A stretch of DNA of 39,289 nucleotides from a virus. This document shows, piece after piece, positions 17,741 through 31,300 of the stretch. The translations under genes and the position numbers were made by a program. The notes beneath the pieces are model-generated. The model saw nothing but the letters and a program-made list of their open reading frames with translations. It did not search any database and was not told the DNA's origin. The DNA is taken from positions 1 to 39,289 of the IMG/VR virus record IMGVR_UViG_3300044611_000904; one strand, written 5' to 3'. Position 1 is the first letter of the stretch. Every line of letters starts with the position of its first letter.

Positions 17741-19300
17741 TTAAAATTCCAGTACTATTTTGATGTCTTCTTTTTGACGGGCACTCCTACTAATTGTAGG
17801 TCTATTGTCGAGGTAGATTATATCTCCCGATCCTTTATTTATTTCAGGAGTTGCTAACCCAGAAGTAAAGTTAACACCCAAATTAATTAATTTTGATCCT
17901 GTTGGATTTGTTGAAATTCCAGAAAATCCAGTAAATATTGAAGCAGAAAATCCTGAGGATTTTCCAATAACTTGATTAGCAGAAGATTCGAACGGATAAA
18001 GTCTACCATTTGTAGAAATGCCAACATAATCTTGTTGATCAAGTGTTGTTTGATTGTAATATAAAGAACGATCCACAAAATATTTTAAAACTTTTGTTTC
18101 ACTGTCCCAAGAAGCTACATATCCAATCGCTTTGGATGATCCACTAGAAACTATCTGCTCAATTTTTTCTCCTACCGTTGGGGTGCCGGTAATAGATGAA
18201 AATAACATTGAGTATAAACCAGTAAAAGTATTGTCAGTATATACTGTCGAAGACCCAAATGCTGTTGGATTTTTTATAATACAAACCTGAGCAAAACTAG
18301 TATCTACTGGAAAATCTTTTGTAGAATCATCAAATCTAGCATAAACTAAAACTTTATCTGTTCCAAGTTCTGTATAGATATCATAACCATGTCCTCTTGA
18401 AGGTGGAATAATAGGAACTAATTTTGCACTAGTTCCAGTAGAATTTAAATTAATTGATCCTAAATCAACCAATCCATAACTATAATTTTTTCCTCCCGAA
18501 GTAACAATTGTATTAGTTACTTTTCCACCTTCAACATCAACCCTAACTCTACCACCGCTTCCATCACCAAGTATATTAAATTCTTGCCCTAATCCATTTG
18601 AGTAATTTGCTCCTGCCTTCTCAATATATACTGTTTTAATCTGGTTATTATTTACTGTGGAATCTGCTGACTCTCTAACTGCTAATATTTGAGAATCATT
18701 AGATGTTAACCAACCATTTGGAACAGTTATATACTCTGTAGAATCAAATTTAACAATATCGCTAGGTGAAACAGTAAAAAGATATTTCCAAATATATCCA
18801 TCACCACTATCACCTGCCCTTGATGGTTCTAAATCTGTAAATGTTGGTTCGTCCTGAGATACATTACCTTTTACATTTGTACCATTTGACCCATTTTCAA
18901 TACAAACATAAACTCTATAATCACTATTCATTACATAGTAATTTGCATCATATAGTCTAGATGAATTAGTTAATGGACTTGGATTGAGAATACTATAATC
19001 ATTTCTATACATTTCATATCTATTTCCTGCCGTCCAATCTATTCTTCTAATTATCCTTCTAATATTTGCAGAGGTTATTCTTTTACCATATAAAATAGTA
19101 TCACCATAATGATCCACATATGAAAAATTATCTACTGGTGCTGGTGGATTAGTGTTCCAATTTGTGGATCTTCCAAATCCAACTGCAGTTGGATTTGGTA
19201 ACCCAACTGCAATATAATATGAATTATTTGTAGATTCGACAGAATCTACAAAATTACTAGCATTCAAAATCCTAAATTGATCAGTAACAAGTGCTGACAT
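17741..19300 (-). CDS. gp8: Baseplate wedge protein gp8
   Basis: gp8 is a dimeric component of the baseplate wedge that binds the gp7/gp10 arm. The 519-residue protein is longer than T4 gp8 (334), as is usual in cyanophages. The region GDGYIWKYLFTVSPSDIVKF with ITVPNGW after it is the most recognisable gp8 segment, together with the N-terminal DQFRILNASNFVDSVESTNN. The extra length is in the C-terminal half, with beta-rich repeats such as AGANYSNGLGQEFNI. A TATAAATA late promoter lies 18 bases upstream of the ATG. Position between the gp7-like giant and the DUF4815 protein agrees with the cyanomyovirus baseplate order. Confidence 0.9.
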   Translation of the reverse strand: MSALVTDQFRILNASNFVDSVESTNNSYYIAVGLPNPTAVGFGRSTNWNTNPPAPVDNFSYVDHYGDTILYGKRITSANIRRIIRRIDWTAGNRYEMYRNDYSILNPSPLTNSSRLYDANYYVMNSDYRVYVCIENGSNGTNVKGNVSQDEPTFTDLEPSRAGDSGDGYIWKYLFTVSPSDIVKFDSTEYITVPNGWLTSNDSQILAVRESADSTVNNNQIKTVYIEKAGANYSNGLGQEFNILGDGSGGRVRVDVEGGKVTNTIVTSGGKNYSYGLVDLGSINLNSTGTSAKLVPIIPPSRGHGYDIYTELGTDKVLVYARFDDSTKDFPVDTSFAQVCIIKNPTAFGSSTVYTDNTFTGLYSMLFSSITGTPTVGEKIEQIVSSGSSKAIGYVASWDSETKVLKYFVDRSLYYNQTTLDQQDYVGISTNGRLYPFESSANQVIGKSSGFSASIFTGFSGISTNPTGSKLINLGVNFTSGLATPEINKGSGDIIYLDNRPTISRSARQKEDIKIVLEF

Positions 19301-19318
19301 TGTTAAACGTTTTTTATG

Positions 19319-19326
19319 TATTTATA
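19319..19326 (-). promoter_or_regulatory. T4-type late promoter (TATAAATA) for gp8
   Basis: The minus strand shows TATAAATA 18 bases before the gp8 ATG and eight bases after the stop of the 4,127-residue gene. It is an exact T4 late -10 match. The very short leader that follows (AACGTTTAACA before the ATG) has no Shine-Dalgarno sequence. It would give gp8 and the DUF4815 gene a supply of transcript independent of the 12.4 kb gene upstream. Confidence 0.8.
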
Positions 19327-19334
19327 CCTTGTGT

Positions 19335-22300
19335 TTATAAGTTAGAAAGTTTCCTAATAGCACCACTATTTCTTAATCCAAATGTTCTCCTTTGTATAGT
19401 TGGGAATGTTGATAATCCAGAGTCAACAATTAAACCAGTAACTCCAATAGAAATCGGATTGGTTCTAGAAGAGAAATTATATAATCTACCCCAAGAAATA
19501 TTTCCTAATGGTAGTGTAAGAGATCCTGTGGTAGCAATTCCGATAACGTTGCTATTTGATTTAATATTACATATTATTTCTGCATCTGGTCCGAAATTAG
19601 TTTTTGAATTAACAATATAAACATTATCTAAGAAACTAGTTCCTATTCCAACTACAGAAGAATCGTTACTATTAACAGAGGTAACTCCATTTCCAACAGT
19701 TGTGTTGTATACAAATATTGGATATCCTGCTTGCAAATCATTTGCATCTGAAGCATTTGCTCTAAAATTAATTTTTAGTGCTAATGGATGTCCGCCAGTT
19801 CCAGTAGTAGTGCTAATGCCAGTAATAATACCACTAAAACCTTGTATATTTGCAATTCCTGTAATTTTTTCACTTGTTACTGGTGGAACCTCAATAATAA
19901 GATTTGGTGCCACAGTGTATCCAAATCCAGGATTTGTAATGGATACTGAAACTATCTGACTTCCAGAAACATTAGCAATAGCAGTTGCGGTTATTCCAAT
20001 ACCAATACCCACACCCAATCCAACAGTTTCTAAACTGAACGTTCCGACACCAACTCTAGGATTAGAAATTTTAATAGGAACACTTGTCGAATATCCAAAT
20101 CCTGGATTTGTTATAGTAATTGCAGAAATAGTTCCTGCTGCCGAAACTGTTGCAGTAAATGCAGCAGCAACCGGATCTGTTCCTTGAACTATTAGACCAT
20201 CAACAGAAGTTATTGTAATTCCATAATTATTTTCTTCATAATTAAAGAATTGAGCATTATCCACAAAAATATTTGAAGAACTTGCTGTAACATCTCCTAT
20301 TATTTTTGCAGTTGGATAAACAAATGGTTCAAGAGAGTCGCGTGTTTTATAAACAACATCTCCTTTAATGTACTTATCTGTTTTTTGTTTGATCCATTCT
20401 ATTGGGCGGTAATTTGTATCATTAATTGAAGTTCCAACATAAAGATCTGTTTCAACAGTATCAGAACCACTAATATCAACAATAGTTCTATCTCTATCTT
20501 GATCGGTTATTAATGGATAAAATGGATTTTTTCTAACAAATACATCATCACCAATTTTTATTGTTTCATTAACATCAATTATTGAAATATCAACTCCATT
20601 TTGACCAATGTAGAAAAAGATATCAACTTTATCGGATGATTTTGGTGCCTCAGTAAATTCAAATGATGTTCCACCAAAAAATCTGTAAGCATATGTTGGT
20701 TCTTGTATTACTCCATTTACAAAGATTAGAAGAACAGCATCAAGATTAATTGCTCCAGAAAGAGGATTATTTGGATCAACTTCAAAACTTAATAACTGTC
20801 CATTGTAATAAAGTGGGAATCTTGTTCTACTTCCATTTTGTAATGTAGAAATGCTATCAATGTAATTCATTTCCCCAAAAGACCAGGAAGAGAAAAAGTC
20901 CTGGAATGTTTCAACAACTTCAAGTTGGAACTCTTCTAATGGTTGAACGTAATCTTTTGCAGTAACAAGTCCAACAGGTTTAAATATATCTCCAACTTGG
21001 AATGCATAACCTGGTCTTGAAATTTGGAAAGATTCAACAAGAAATAGTGTTGAACCAATTCCAACAGTTGATGGAGAAGGACCAATTTTAATATTCATCA
21101 ACAAATTAGAACCAGTTGCAGTTGTTGATCCAACACCAACTCTGGAAACTCCAATAACTGGAAGATTTTCATAAATTGGTTCTGGTATTTTAATATATGG
21201 TTCAACGTATCCAGATCCTCCACTAATAACATTGAATGCTAATGTACCACCAGCACCAACTGTTGCTGTAATAGTTGCTCCTGCACCTGCATGATTAGGG
21301 TCAGTAACACCTATTGAAACAGGATCTCTATATCCAGAACCATAATTTAAATCATACCAAGGGAAAACAGTACCAAATCCAATATAGGAATGTGGTAAAG
21401 TGCTAGTTCCTACATTTGCGGTAAATGAATTAGAAGAAATAATATTAACAATATCATAAGAATAATCCAATCCTCGTGATGGGAAGTAAGATACAATACC
21501 TGCACCTGATGGGCAAGTAAATCCTAAACCAACCAATTTAATTCTATCACCACCAACAAAATTGTGATTTGATGTAGTTGTTATTTCTATAATACCAGTT
21601 TCATTATTATAAGATGCAGTGCTAATTGATTGCCCAGGACCAGTATGAGAAATTCCCGTTATACTGGTAATAGTTCCTGATCCATTTAATACAGCTCTTA
21701 CTTTTGCACCGACTAGTGGAGCATATCCTAATCCTGGAGTTGATCCCAGTGAAACAATTAGACCTCCTCTTGGAAGTTGATTTTGGTTAATATCGAAATC
21801 AGATTTAATATATGTTCCATCTGTTGAAGTGATACCTGTAAATACAACACTGGAGATACCAGCAACGTTGTCATTTGCAAATTCATAGTTGTTCCCAGCA
21901 TTATTAATAGTTGTTGGAGTTTGGAATACACCATTAATAAACAATATACCGTTGCCAATAGAAACACCAGTTGTGTTAATTCCTTCAACAGTCATAGTGT
22001 ATGTTTTTCCAATTCCAGTGAATTGATCTGAAACATCATCAAATATCATATTTGTGTCATAGTTTGATCTTAGGAATGTTCTTCCTGCATATTGAGCCCT
22101 TACATAAGGAAGATTACTTGCATCTCTTCTTGCTCTTGTATTTCCTTTGGGTGGATCCACAAACCAAATTTCATTTCCAACTATATTGAATGAACCTCTA
22201 TAAACCTGAACGGTTGCACCATCAGTATGTGTGGTAGCAGTACTGCCAACAGATGCTCTTACAACAGAAACTGTTGGGAAAGTTGAAATTCCAGAAGAAT

Positions 22301-25300
22301 TAATAATACCTGTAATTTTCCCTCCTGTATTTGAACTTACACCAACTTCAATAACTTTCATATATTCTTCATCAATTTTTAGAATATCTCTTGGTTGTAT
22401 TGAGGAAATACCACTAAGGTTGAAAGTAGAAATTCCAGCACTAATTCCACCACTGTTATAATCTAAACGATGTGATATTGGAGTAAACGTAATGGGTTGC
22501 TGTACAATACCATCAAGAGAAATGACACTCTTTGAGAGTTTTTTAGTCATTTCCAATTCATGAGCATTGCCGAGACCAACATCAGTAAATGTTACGCCAA
22601 TACCTAAAGATGCATAAGATTTTCTAGTTGCCAACTTAAATGTATCTGGTGTAAGTGCAATAGGATACACTTTTTCTGGTAATCTATTAGTAACAATACC
22701 AAGATAATTTGATGTTGCACCAATTCCCATTGCACTTTGACCAACACCAATAAAAGATGATTTGGGACTATAAATTAATTCTTCTCCTGTATTAAAGAAG
22801 TGATTTCTAATGGTGAATACACCAGTAGATAGGTTAAGTGTAGTAGAATCTGATGGATCAAATACCTTTTTATAAATGGGAATCTCTTCATGTTTTAAGG
22901 TAAAGTTGACTTTATTTGCTCTTGTACCATTAATGCCATCATATGCGGATAAAAATAGACTTTGAGTCGTATTTCCATACTTTAATGAAGGTGGTTCATT
23001 ATCAAAATCACTATACGTATAAAGGACTTCATTAAATCCTTGAATATTTGTATTGGAACTTGAAGAATCTGGGTAGAAATTTAAGAAGAATTTATTTCCA
23101 GAAATTTCTCCTCCAAAAGTTCCAAGTCCTGTTACATTATTTGTTGGTGAAAAAGGACCAGGAACAACGGTTATATTTTCAGTATCGTTTAAAACTGAAA
23201 CCTGATGAATTGCAGAACTGTTTCCAGAAGAAACTCTTACAATAGATGAAACAGATGATATTAAATCTAAATCAAATGTTCCTACTTTAATAGAAGTAGT
23301 GCCAAAACCAACGGTTGATTCTAACTTGGCAGTTCTCTCTGCTCCAATTGGTTGTCCAGGTAAAGAAAATCTATAAGTCCCAATACCAGAACTAGTTGCA
23401 GCAAACCCTACAATATTAGATCTAACATCTAGAAGGTTAACTTCATCATTTTGAACTCTAAATGATACAATTCCCGCATTAGGATCGTAGATTGCTGTTA
23501 CAATGCCAATAGAAGATAGACTATATGATTGAGTTCTAGTGTCAAAGTAATACTCACTTAGATACGTATTTGATCCATCAAAATCTAATGCAGCTTCAAT
23601 ATAATTTACTTCTTTGCTTAGAGTATTTGTAACTTCAATATTTGCAAATAAACCGTTAAAGTTAGTATCTGAGAACTGTGCGATAGTTCTTATACTATTT
23701 GCTGTTCCCACACTGGAAATTCCAATGATAGTAGATCCTATTAAATTAATAGAACCGAATGTATTAGTTCCAATTCCCGACCCTACTTCTGGAGATGCAA
23801 AAGTTTTCTTCAAAATTTTAATGTCATGATCTCTATCAAATCTGTCTGTTGGTGTAAATATTAGAGTTTTTCTTCCAGCATCATCAACATTTGCACTAAA
23901 CTCCCCAAGCAATTCATTACTATATGCCGTATATTTTTCAAATAAGATAGAGTCTAATGTTGTTGTTTGTAGCACAAGTTCGGTTATTTGTGAATCATAT
24001 GTATCAGGATCCACAATCTGAATTGTATATCTTACATGAGAATCAATAGTATCAATTTCTTCAATTTCTACAAATGGATCTTCAAACCCTCTGCTTGAAA
24101 ATCTTGAACTAATATCATCATGAATTAAAACTCTATTAGTCCTACATTCAGTATAATCAGTTAATTTTCTATTTTGTATTTTTAAGTACTTGGATTGATC
24201 TGGATTTGTTCTGATGTCATAGTCAATAACATTATCAAAATTATTAATAACATCTACTCTTTTTTCTTCAATAACGTCTAAAACAGCTATGCTATTTGTT
24301 GTTCCAGAAAGTCCAACAGAAGCTCTTGTTGATGATATAATGCCAACATCTGCGAAATTTTTCAATCCAGCTGGGTGAATAATACTATTAACAGGAGAAA
24401 CAAATTTATCCCAAGTTATTGGACTCTTAATAGAATAAGAAAGATTTTGATAATAATCATTATCAGGAGTAACCTGATAATCTTCGCTTAATTTTCCAAT
24501 ATCATTTCTCCACCCAATGTTTTGTTTAGATGAATAGTCAATTTTAAATTTAGATTTATTTTGATTAACAGAACTTACATCTGATATTGCACCACTTACT
24601 TTTCCTTTAATTTGATCACCCTTTTTAAGTGCGTAAGACCCATTAACCTTAATATATTCATCTCTTATAGAGGATACATATAGATCTCTCTCAATAAATC
24701 CTGTACCAGTATTAACAAACAATTGCTCGTTTAATGCAAATGCTGCTCTCTTTTTAATTACATTAATTTCTGGATAATGTTTCTTATTAATAATAGTTGC
24801 ATATCCAGATTGGAAAGTTTTTGCAATTCCTGGATTTGTTGACAATCCAACACCTAGTTCATCTACAACCGCAAAAGTTAAGACTGCTGGATTAGAATTA
24901 ACATAAGACTGTACTTTGAAAAATCTATAATCATAATTTTTAGAATTATATCCTGTTCCATTATCAATTAAATCAATACCTTCAACAAAAATTTCATCAC
25001 CATCTGCAAATAATGGTGCAGTAAATCCTAAAATTGGTGTCGATAATGTGCAAGTTGCAACACCAGTGTTTCCAGTAACTATTGAACTAATTCCAGCTCC
25101 ATTAGAATTATTAATTGCAATAACTTTATGTTGATCAGATTTTAATCCATATATTGGTGCTATTTGATTTACTTCCGAAATTGCACCACTTGGAGTAATT
25201 GCAATTAAAGAAGAACTATCAATAACTGTTTTTGTTTTATCGTTCCAAAGTAACAAATCTGGTGCAGTTAAATACCTAGAACCTCCCGAAACTATATCAA

Positions 25301-28300
25301 TTTCATCAATTGTATTAGAATTATCTAATTTTACAATAGGTGAAATAAATGCTTCAGGAGTCAGAGTTTTATCAGATGGATATTCATATCCAACATCTTT
25401 AATTCTAACATTTTTAATTCTTCCGATAGAAGTTGATACTGCTACAATATTAGCATCCTGTCCTTCTTCAGTAGTTATGTCTTTAAATTTCGGAAGTTTT
25501 TTGAAATTAAATCCTTCAGAAATAATTTTTATTTTTCCAATAGAACCATTTATTGCTGTTGAAGATTTTGTAGAATATTCTAATTTATCAGTTTGATCAG
25601 AAGTATATTTTAAAACGGATGGAACTTGTGATGGAGATATCTTAAAAGAATTTGTTGATATTCCAAAAATACTATATGTTCCATTGTATTCACTATCTAC
25701 ATAATTAATTTGAGAATAATTTCTAACATCTTTATCAGCGGTACTTATATAACCAGATTTTTCTAGAGCATAGAAAAGTTTTGATGGAGTATTTTCTGTA
25801 CACTTGATTGAAAGTGATGCAGTTCCAAATCCAACTGTACCAACTCCAGTAACATTAAAGTTTCTAGAATCACTTGTGCTTACAAATTCATTTTTTAATT
25901 CTTCATCTTTAAAAATTTTAAGTTTATAACCATTCAGAGATGAATCACCAAGATTAAACTGTATCGTAGAATTTTTAACAACGTTTATGCTTGGATTTAT
26001 AAGGGCAAAAGTATGAATAGATGCACCAGTTCCAACAATGTTTACAACTTTCTCATTCGGTGGAATAGTCTCATAAAGAGTTTCTGCAAGTCTGAATTCA
26101 TTATTATTATCTTTAATTACATAGTATGATCCAGTTTCTAATCCAGAAGCAACCTGAGTACTATTATAGAAAATTTTATCACCAGTATTATATCCGTGAT
26201 TAGTTATAGTAATTGTGTTAGATGTAGTATTAATTTGTGAAGAATTAACACCTACTGGATTGACTAATATTTTTTTATCAGTTTCATTAAATGTTAGTGT
26301 TAATGCTGATGTAGTTCCAACACCAACGATAACGTTAGGAACTATGGTCAACTTAATAGAGTCATTATTCAATAACCCATGACTTTGAGCAGTGCTTACA
26401 ACAGTCACCACTCTATCAATTTGACCAGTTACTTGATTATAATTTGTTTGTAATAGATATTCGGAGTTATCTGTACCATCACTATAAAAATATAGACCCT
26501 CACTGTTTGTTGTTAATCCAACTTGGGTTACAAGTCCAACATAATCTTTACCTTTATTAATTATATAAACGTCAGATGTTAAAGTAAGAGTATTTGGAAT
26601 TTGGAATGTATTTAATGAAGATGCATCATTACCAACAATTAAAGAGTCAACACCTGCGAGATCGGATTTTGTAAATGTAACTCTTTGACCAGTTTTAAAT
26701 GGATGGTTTGGTAAATAAATGCTTCTGTAAGGAATAGATACTGTTTCGGATGTAACTCCAATAGTAAATGTTTTATATATTGCTCCTCCAAAAGTTGTCC
26801 CAATACCAACAGAATTTTTTGCATTAAAATAAACTAGATCATTTGGTTTAGAATCAAACTGTGGTATTTTAGATCTACTTTTTATAGTAATTTTATCATT
26901 TAAAACATCTAATCTACTGCTATAAGTATGTGCAACACCAGAACTAGCAAATCTCTTAACCTTTAAAACACCATTATTATAATCATTTAAAACCTTTACA
27001 ATTTCTGTACCAAGATTTGACTTAATACTGATACTTCCGCCAATTGATACTGTTGGTCTAGTAGTGACAAAAATATCTTCAGATTTTCCACCAGGAGTAG
27101 ATGAATAACTACTCATAGTTATTGCTAAACCAACAGTTTCTGTTGTTAACCCTATTGATTTTGATCCTGGTAGGTTATTAATTGATGTTGAAAGACCACT
27201 GATTAGTACAGTGTCATTATTAAGCAAATCAAATCCTGATCTGTAATATGCAAAAACAGACTGATCCGTATCGGATACGAAAACACATGAAGTATAAGTT
27301 TCTAGTGATGTTTCAATACTAGTAACGTTTTTACCTACAAGTTCAGAAATTTCAGCTCTAAGACCTGTTCCTTCCGTACCTTCCTCATCAAAATTTACAG
27401 TCTCTCCAATTCTATAACCTGTTCCACCATCAATTATATCAATACTATTAACACTACCGGATTTAACAGATTCAATAACTGATACTTGTGGTATTATTTC
27501 ATAAGGTTCTAGTAAGAAATCATAATTTGCATACTTATCATTGAGTTTATATGGTAAAGTATTTCTAATAAGATTTGAATTATTGAAATCAAAACTTTGA
27601 TTTAAGTAAGAATTTTCCTCAATAAAAGAAGACCTAAATGTATTTCCAATAAAATATGGGTAAAGAGGTTCAAGTTTATTAGAAGTAATGCTTCTAGTTA
27701 CACTAGCAAAATATGCATATACACCATTTGGAAATTCTGGTGTTTTACAAAATCTACCATTATGCCTATCAAGGTCTCCATTTCCAGTATATTCAAAATC
27801 TTCAATAAAAAATCCAGAAGTAAATGATGGTCTATTTGAAATATTTCCAGAATTTAATGAATAACTGGGATTCAAAAGTCTAACACCAGACTGAATGTCA
27901 TTTGGATCCGAATATCCATAAGGTCCATAAATTGGATTTCCATCATATGCCCATCCAATAATTGGAGAGTGAGAAATTCCATTATCAAAATAATTACTTG
28001 CTAAATCCTCCGAATATCCATATATTCCATAAACAAGAGAATCCTCAGTAAGATTTTTATTGAGACTTGAAAATATTTTTGTATTTAAAGTTCTCGAGTA
28101 AGTTGCATATCTTTCAGCATCATTAACTGTTAGATCTCTAACACTAGTATCAAATATTGCTCCAGAACCTCTTGGTTTTACTCTAATAGATGTATTAGAG
28201 TCGCTATAACCAATACCAGAATTGATAACAATGACGTTAGTAATCTTTCCATCATCTATGACTGGTCTAAGTATAGCACCAGTACCATTTCCATCTATAA

Positions 28301-31300
28301 TAAGTTCTGGTGTTGAATAATACTCAGATCCAGTACTTAAAACTTGAACATCAATTATTCTACCATTTGAAACAATAGGATTTAATTGTGCATTTTTTCC
28401 ATTTTTAACAGTAATTAATGGTTTTTTGTGTAGATTTAAAGTATTTGATCCATACTCAGTTCCGTTTTCATATAAGTATGATCCTATAATTTCGCCAGTA
28501 ACAATTGGAGTAAATGTGAAACTACCTGTAAATGTTGATCCATAAGATACATTTGCAGTGACTTGAATTGGAGGATATTCGAAAATATGATATCCAGATC
28601 CAGTGGAATTAATATTTACAATCTTATCTCTTACAAGATCTGTAGTTACCGTAGCTCCAAATCCAACATTAATTAATTTAAAAGTATCAGAATCAATAGT
28701 TTTTACTGAATAACTAGACGTTGTCGATAAACCAGAAATTTCTGTTCCAGTTGAGGAGTAGATAATAACATCACCAGTTTTAAAACCATGATTCTTAAAA
28801 GTTATAGTATTATAATCAGTGGAAATTCCAGATGCTTTAACTCTTAATTTTCTATATTGATATCCAGATCCACCTTCTAAAACCTTTATATTTCTAATTG
28901 TTTTTTTAGATAATGTTCTAAACTTATGAATTCCAGAAAATGAAGTAGAGGTTGAAAACCCAATTGTATTAATTCCAGACAAATAATCAGATTCTGTATT
29001 AAAAAGTTTAATTGTCCTTGTATTTACAAATTTAGCAATATACTCATCACCACTTACCAATGCTCCAGTTGGAGTATTTGATACATCACCAAAAGTTCCA
29101 ATCAATAATGGATCATTTCCATTTTGATTATAAATTATTCTTTCTCCATCGGCAAAATTATGAAAAGTTTGGAATGTGATGGTTTCATCAGTTAAATCTA
29201 CACCACCTCCAATTGTAAGTGCCCTACTATCAAATTCAACTTCCCTAAATCTTTCTCCTATAATTGGTTCTAAAATGCAACCAGATCCATTGCCACCAGT
29301 TAAAGTAATTGAAATAGCAGTATCAACATCAAAGTCCTGTGGATCAACATAAACCGATTTTACGATTCCACTAATAATTGGATCAACAAGAGCAGTAACT
29401 CCAGTTCCAGTCGTTGAACCAGAGGAAATTATAATTCTTGGTGGATTAACAACATCATAATCTTTACCAGAATTTAATACGTTAAATTCTTTAATTGGTC
29501 CATAATAAATCTTATCTAATGATTCTGGACAAGAAATTTCCACACCATCGATTAAGAGACCAATTCCACCTATTACATTATTGATGGATCTTCTTAAAGA
29601 TGTTCCATTATTTGATGTAATTTTTTCTATTGGAAATTTTCTTAAAATTTTATTTGCTGAAATATTTCTATTCTCATGCCTTTTTAGTGTAAAAACATGA
29701 GTTCCAGAAGTTGTTTTTTCTTGGAATCTAACATATTCCGATCCACTAAGAAGAGATTTTGATGCATATAATCTTATACCATTAGTCCCAACTAATCTTA
29801 CATAATATTCAAATCCAGATATTAAACCAGAAAGTGGATTACTTGATGTATATACAACAACATCACCATCAATAAATCTTACATTTGATGGAAATCTAAT
29901 AATAGAATATGCCTGAGAAACACTATCATAATCATCAAGATAAGATGATGAACCATTAGGTATACTAGATTCTACGATCTCGTCATTAATCTGATATGAT
30001 GGTAGAGAGTTTGATGCTACGTAGGATTCTTTATCTAGATTATTATAAACGTTTAATGTATTTGAAATATAGTTATTATTGCCAAGTACAAGAGGAACAT
30101 TTAAACTTGTTGCTTTTTTTATCTTTCTTCTGATATCATATGATTGTGTTGAAACTGGTGTAAATCCAGAAATATTGCTCAGAATAATCTGATTTAGAGC
30201 AGTGTTAATACTGGTAACAATTGCATTTGAAGAGGCAATATTATTTGTGTATGAATATAAAATATCAACTGTATCACCTTCTCTTAAACTAGATTTATCA
30301 ATTAAACTCAGTAAAGTGAAAGTGGATCCAGAAATACTAGATACTTGATATCTGGTGCTTGTATTATAAATCCAAGAATTTGCAAATACTTCTTTATAAG
30401 TCTTATCTCCAGATGTAGGATTGTCAATAATCTCTCCAAGATTTTTAACTGTTATTTCTTCACCTTCATCAATAAGTGATACATTTCCTAATTCTTCAAA
30501 TCCAGAAATAACTCCGGTTATACGCAAATCAACTCTTTTTGATGTATCACCATTTTCATATCCAAAAATAGTTTCATTTGATCTGATATCAGATGCAATT
30601 GATATTGAATCAGTAATTCCAGTGCATCCAAAAAATTGATTGATACTTTTTGAAGTATAATCAATAATATTATCTCCAGATATCAGTGTACCAGTTTGCC
30701 CAAATCCAATAGTAGAATCAACAGAAATAATAGAAGATCCAACGGAAACATTTTCTAATACTTTTGTTTTTCCTGGAATTGTAAAAATTCCTTCAATCAA
30801 ATCTCTTTCATTATAACCAACAAATAAACCCAATTGATAATAGGTTTCGTTGTTTTTTGTAAAAATTTCAACATCGGATACTGATGCGTTAGTTGTTGTA
30901 TCCGTTGATTTAAATATAGTTTGTCCTTCTAAATTTAGTGGATTACCTGAAATATTTTTAGCTACAACAATTTCTCTTCTAATGTAGTCTGCTGCTGATG
31001 GTTTAATTAATCTTGCTTCAAGATCTAAAACATTCGCATCTACACCATATAAAACCTTAAAGAGAATTTTTACAGATTCTTCAATACCTTTTGACTGATA
31101 AAAATCTCTTGCGTGTTTAATAAAGTTCCCAACATCAAGGTCAGAAACAAAATCATAATTTTCTAATCCAGGTGTAAAGGTATATTTTAATTTTTTATAA
31201 AATTCTTGTAAAAATAATACGCTTAAATTAGTTACAATTGAAGTTTTATTATGACTTGCTGCTGTAGTTTTTGAGAATGTTAAACTTTGTTTATTAACAT

